From contig CALRIT020000006.1 in the NCBI GenBank assembly GCA_943361925.1, forward strand, positions 62,001-126,000: a stretch of DNA of 64,000 nt, given 5' to 3'. This stretch comes from CAISCU01 sp943361925. Lineage in GTDB: Bacteria > Bacteroidota > Bacteroidia > UKL13-3. Below the pieces are notes generated by a model that ran no database searches, was not told the origin of the DNA, and saw only the letters and a list, made by a program, of their open reading frames with translations. The position numbers were made by a program, and so were the translations under genes. Of the stretch, positions 61,701-64,000 are shown one piece after another (the first letter of the stretch is position 1; every line of letters begins with the position of its first letter).

Positions 61701-64000
61701 CACGTGCCTTTACTTTGGCAGTTGTATCTGGTTGCGTGTTTTCATTTTCTATGGTTGGTATCAACCATTTTCTTGGTAAACTAACATCAACTGCAACCTT
61801 CAAATTTTTAAAACCTTTGCAATCCCATTCAATATAGGTAGAAAAATCTTTGCCATCTTTAGCTAATAAAGTAATGCCGTAACTTTCTTCAGCGGGGTCT
61901 ACAATATTAAAATCTTCTATTAAAGCCAATTTCCCACCAGACTTAGCCGGAGAACTTTGATCGAATTTAATATCAGCAGCAGCAAATGCTAAAACATCTT
62001 CTGTTGTTTCTTTAGAGTATGGTAATACAGCAATACATACTAATTTATTTTCAAGAACACCAAAACTCATTTCAGTTATGGCAAGTGTATATCCTAATAC
62101 ATTGTTCATTCCAAGAGGTAGTTTTGGAATTTCATTACCAGTTGATTTAAGTAAGTTATTATCTAAACTTTGCCCTGAAACAATTTTTTTATCTTTGTTA
62201 TTGATTAAAGTTTCACGAAGTTTTTTAGCTTGTGCTTTTGATACTTTTTTGTTTTCGTTTGTCTTTAAAAAAGAAGGAATATCACCTTTAGTTTGTAAAT
62301 CTTGAATGGCATATATATTCCCTGATGTCATTGTTCTATTTGAGCCGGCAACACCTATATTTTCAAATTCAACATGAATAGGTGTTAAAAGCCAAGGAAC
62401 CGTTATTGAACCTTTGCCTGAAAGTGTATAAAGTCCGCTACTGTTAGATGTTTTAGAAATTTCTGTAACCAACATATTAAATGTATTCACTTTAATAAAC
62501 TTATCTGTAAAATCAATATTCCCAGGTGTATTTACTACATTAAACTTAATAACTTTAACATTGTTGTCACAATCTATAATTACAATACTATCCTCTTTTG
62601 CCTCAGATTTAATGCTAAAACTCTTTATTTCTGAAATCCCTTTCTTATTGCCATCCTTAACTCCAATTAAATTATTGTTTTTATCTTTGGTTTTAATTTT
62701 CCAAGTATATAATGCATCATATTTGGGCACAAAAACCCATTTAAATTCATTTGTTTTTATATTGGCTTCTTTTCTAATTATTGTATCTATTTTACCTCTT
62801 TTTTCAGTAATTTCTATCTCATAATTTATACCAGGTTCATTGTTGTTTGTTGAACCTGATTCCCAATTAAAAACGTAACCTTCTTTCAAATCTTTAAAAC
62901 TTAAAACTTCCTTGTCAATGGGTGTTTTAGGCTCTGCTTCTTTTTCAATAATTTTAGGTGTCCCTTTAATTGTAAATGTAAATAAAGAAGATAAACCTCT
63001 AGTCTCAATTGGTCTTTTCCCAATACCATATCCATTTTTTGTAGCTTTAACCCTCCATATATAAGTTAAATTCGCAGAATAATTTGAATCTGGCCTCCAT
63101 GTGTATGTTAAATTTCCATTTGTTTCTTTTTCAAGAATTGGCGGGGTTTTAATGCAATCATCATTGCGTTGACCTGGCTTTAAAGAATAAACATATAATG
63201 TATATTTTACACCGCTAAGTGCAGGAGTTACCGGTCCCCATTTAAATTCTATTTCATTAGTCGGTTCAATTGTAACATTATTAGTAGGTAAACTTAAAAC
63301 AGGTTCATTATGATTTGAAGTAGTTGTTGTAACAGGTGTTTGTTGGTTACCAACTGGAGGTCTACTGCTCACGGGAGTAGACTGAAGAACAGGAGTTCTA
63401 TTTACCGGAATTTCAGGTGTGGTAGGAATAGTTGGAGTAACAGTTGTAGGAGTTGGTGTTACTACCGCCGGTGTGTTCCCGGAAGTTTTTACTGTAAAAT
63501 ACCTAATTTCTGAAAAGCCATCATTCATACCTACAGAAGTTTGGTCAACAGACCTTATAGCTTGAACTCTCCAAAAATATTTGAAAGAAGTTTCACTACT
63601 ATTTAAATTCATTCTTTGATTTATTTTTTGTTGTGCATTATTCCAAATAAATTGAGTACTGCCTTTAACAATTTTTGTTTCAAATGGACCATTTGCAATT
63701 ACTCCAATAACGTTTTGATTGCTGTTTATTTCAAAGATTTCAAATTTATAATCAATATTTTTTGCAGGAGTAACTGGTAACCAATTAAAAATTTTTGCCA
63801 AAGCTTGCGATACACTTATAACTTCATTATCTGATGGACTTGTTAATACAGGTGGTTGAACACCGGTAATTGTAAACTGCTGACAAGCCGCTGAACCAAT
63901 TTGTGTATTTTGTGAATTAAACAATTTCATGCAAATCTCGTATGTACCCGGTAACAATGAACCTCCATTTGTTAAATTAAAATCATTTAATGAAGTACCG
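58765..64000 (-). CDS. Very large surface protein with Fn3-like repeats, 5' end outside window
   Basis: More than 1740 residues; the frame is open to the right edge of the window, and the codons upstream of position 63957 continue in frame (NGGSLLPGTYEIC), so no start is visible. The N-terminal part contains repeats such as PGTYEICMKLFNSQNTQIGS, PPVLTSPSDNEVISV and GVKYTLYVYSLKPGQRNDD, separated by a Pro/Thr-rich linker (about 170-240 of the visible part). The remaining 1300 residues are beta-rich, with INLASGTLGDFQASLEKVEI and a C-terminal domain carrying GGWSQTSFYSQKYTSGNNTW. The sequence recalls long TANFOR-like Bacteroidota surface proteins. Two smaller genes follow on the same strand. 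Confidence 0.8.
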   Translation of the reverse strand, partial: GTSLNDFNLTNGGSLLPGTYEICMKLFNSQNTQIGSAACQQFTITGVQPPVLTSPSDNEVISVSQALAKIFNWLPVTPAKNIDYKFEIFEINSNQNVIGVIANGPFETKIVKGSTQFIWNNAQQKINQRMNLNSSETSFKYFWRVQAIRSVDQTSVGMNDGFSEIRYFTVKTSGNTPAVVTPTPTTVTPTIPTTPEIPVNRTPVLQSTPVSSRPPVGNQQTPVTTTTSNHNEPVLSLPTNNVTIEPTNEIEFKWGPVTPALSGVKYTLYVYSLKPGQRNDDCIKTPPILEKETNGNLTYTWRPDSNYSANLTYIWRVKATKNGYGIGKRPIETRGLSSLFTFTIKGTPKIIEKEAEPKTPIDKEVLSFKDLKEGYVFNWESGSTNNNEPGINYEIEITEKRGKIDTIIRKEANIKTNEFKWVFVPKYDALYTWKIKTKDKNNNLIGVKDGNKKGISEIKSFSIKSEAKEDSIVIIDCDNNVKVIKFNVVNTPGNIDFTDKFIKVNTFNMLVTEISKTSNSSGLYTLSGKGSITVPWLLTPIHVEFENIGVAGSNRTMTSGNIYAIQDLQTKGDIPSFLKTNENKKVSKAQAKKLRETLINNKDKKIVSGQSLDNNLLKSTGNEIPKLPLGMNNVLGYTLAITEMSFGVLENKLVCIAVLPYSKETTEDVLAFAAADIKFDQSSPAKSGGKLALIEDFNIVDPAEESYGITLLAKDGKDFSTYIEWDCKGFKNLKVAVDVSLPRKWLIPTIENENTQPDTTAKVKARAIADISNLNDWLLTLKLGSCEIVGLEGSELEVEAIVIDNSDKKNPEGIKFPKDFTGDKDDKFRGFYIKSAKMVLPKFFNKATDTTGIQIAVDNFIIGKMGLSGSIAVGSKENPIINLASGTLGDFQASLEKVEINILNKSIKKAEVSGRLLLPISQAGTNDANTLEYTARWNDGTKKKGSSVLLEIKPGGEKGLSADLFGGAVLTLDNTSIISMEYTKGKTKKSKGTVISKVNLNGNIAIEKRLLDKIDANISMTFTNLGFTYDNSNPKVKNFTFNKASFGFASPQKKVGGFNATLTKVELSDNPTTPQGYMASVILSFDVNLNLGANFSGTTNLSLIGGIKKEDNQYKPGFIDAKINTISVDASVAAVALKGKFTFYSNDPVYGQGFKGEAAAVFEKVGAITAAVQFGSVLSPTTNQTYNYWFAEAKLILKKPIPIVNPIGLKGAGIGAWYHMSTNGTGAVSAADANKTEDEKGTNSGMEFKPDDKNLFGFRISGVFVTTSSERGFNGDLVFSASFTKSDGIEKLGVTGEGYVGAALNDRDKALVKGTLDASYDFTKDYLNVKVAVSIKYPPVSPLNVYMLKTVGDAEFILTVDGQKKINNEPAWSLTIGTPKKPNQILYYQVFNLWFYMRMGNDLTPTDFNDLTKTGLALVSPTLKPEAVADAASSGKGFDFGFGFNQAGSVNFGPFSGSFTVGGEMNLSLMKYDAANGCVTDKMDYWYARGGAAAYANATVNFMGLGFNLAAGALMQGGAPDPLWVKGKVAGRVSVKIFVLTIGLNANVGFTYGTPCRPQKTLAGAGGVGVSDRLELESIDDIDVDGLIEPIDFLYHSSGAVDKLTPIRFVSIFDVSFTKDNASAHKTFSIDVMEGEVKVTKTYKVLVDWHFKACQNGIYLNGGWSQTSFYSQKYTSGNNTWYEIALSYQEGHPRNLLGHNECYQTQLTATLWELKDNEWVVAKNSKGIEIRKRPKEEIFTTHSN

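Overview
The window is AT-rich chromosomal DNA from a member of the Bacteroidota. The support is: a nuoLMN block followed by exbB-exbD-exbD-tonB, -7 promoter boxes of the TAnnTTTG type in front of several genes, a LytTR/HisKA_2 two-component pair, SAQ/FGQ-type signal peptides, abundant lipoproteins, and a very long fibronectin-like surface protein. Genus or family cannot be fixed from this sequence alone; a Chitinophagales- or Sphingobacteriales-like lineage is my guess.

Layout. 1-10.3 kb is housekeeping: the end of the complex I operon (nuoL partial, nuoM, nuoN), then a TonB energising operon (exbB, two exbD, tonB), a small membrane protein, a PstS-like lipoprotein and a TPR protein, closed by a clear terminator. 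10.5-14.6 kb has an aminotransferase, an ABC-F ATPase and a membrane protein. 14.6-17.7 kb is repeat-rich with two hypothetical secreted proteins and a GC-rich non-coding island. 17.7-22 kb carries a DUF2167 protein, a rhomboid protease, a MITE that abuts a broken alpha/beta-hydrolase gene, an SDR and an AraC regulator. 22.5-37.1 kb is an accessory region of small enzymes: an MDR oxidoreductase, a MocR regulator divergent from a flavin-binding protein, then tightly coupled genes including nine GNAT acetyltransferases, cupin, DinB, ketopantoate-reductase-like, nitrilase, OsmC, methyltransferase, hydrolase and a beta-lactamase-fold enzyme. 37.2-41.5 kb has hypothetical, broken and toxin-antitoxin-like genes. 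41.5-43.3 kb is a 1.8-kb gene-free block of repeats. 43.3-53.1 kb is a beta-glucan (laminarin-type) locus: a GH149-like phosphorylase, GH17 and GH30 lipoproteins, a sugar transporter fused to a GH17 domain, and a stand-alone GH17. 53.1-64 kb, on the minus strand, holds a LytTR response regulator with its kinase and then a three-gene surface-protein cluster whose first gene runs off the window.

How they work together. In the glucan locus the two lipoproteins would cut glucan outside the cytoplasm, the GPH-type transporter would import oligosaccharides, and the signal-less GH17 domains plus the phosphorylase would finish the work inside. No SusC/SusD pair is present. The accessory-enzyme block looks like a detoxification or modification gene cluster with translational coupling (ATGA overlaps).

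Most unusual signals: (1) a dispersed family of about 150-bp elements with imperfect inverted ends and a central 24-26-bp hairpin whose stem sequence differs between the three copies while pairing is kept; (2) the transporter-GH17 fusion next to its own GH17 paralogue; (3) a 341-bp tandem duplication built from the same palindromic ends; (4) a candidate structured RNA at 42.7 kb; (5) two TIR elements of one MITE family, one of them at the edge of a truncated gene.
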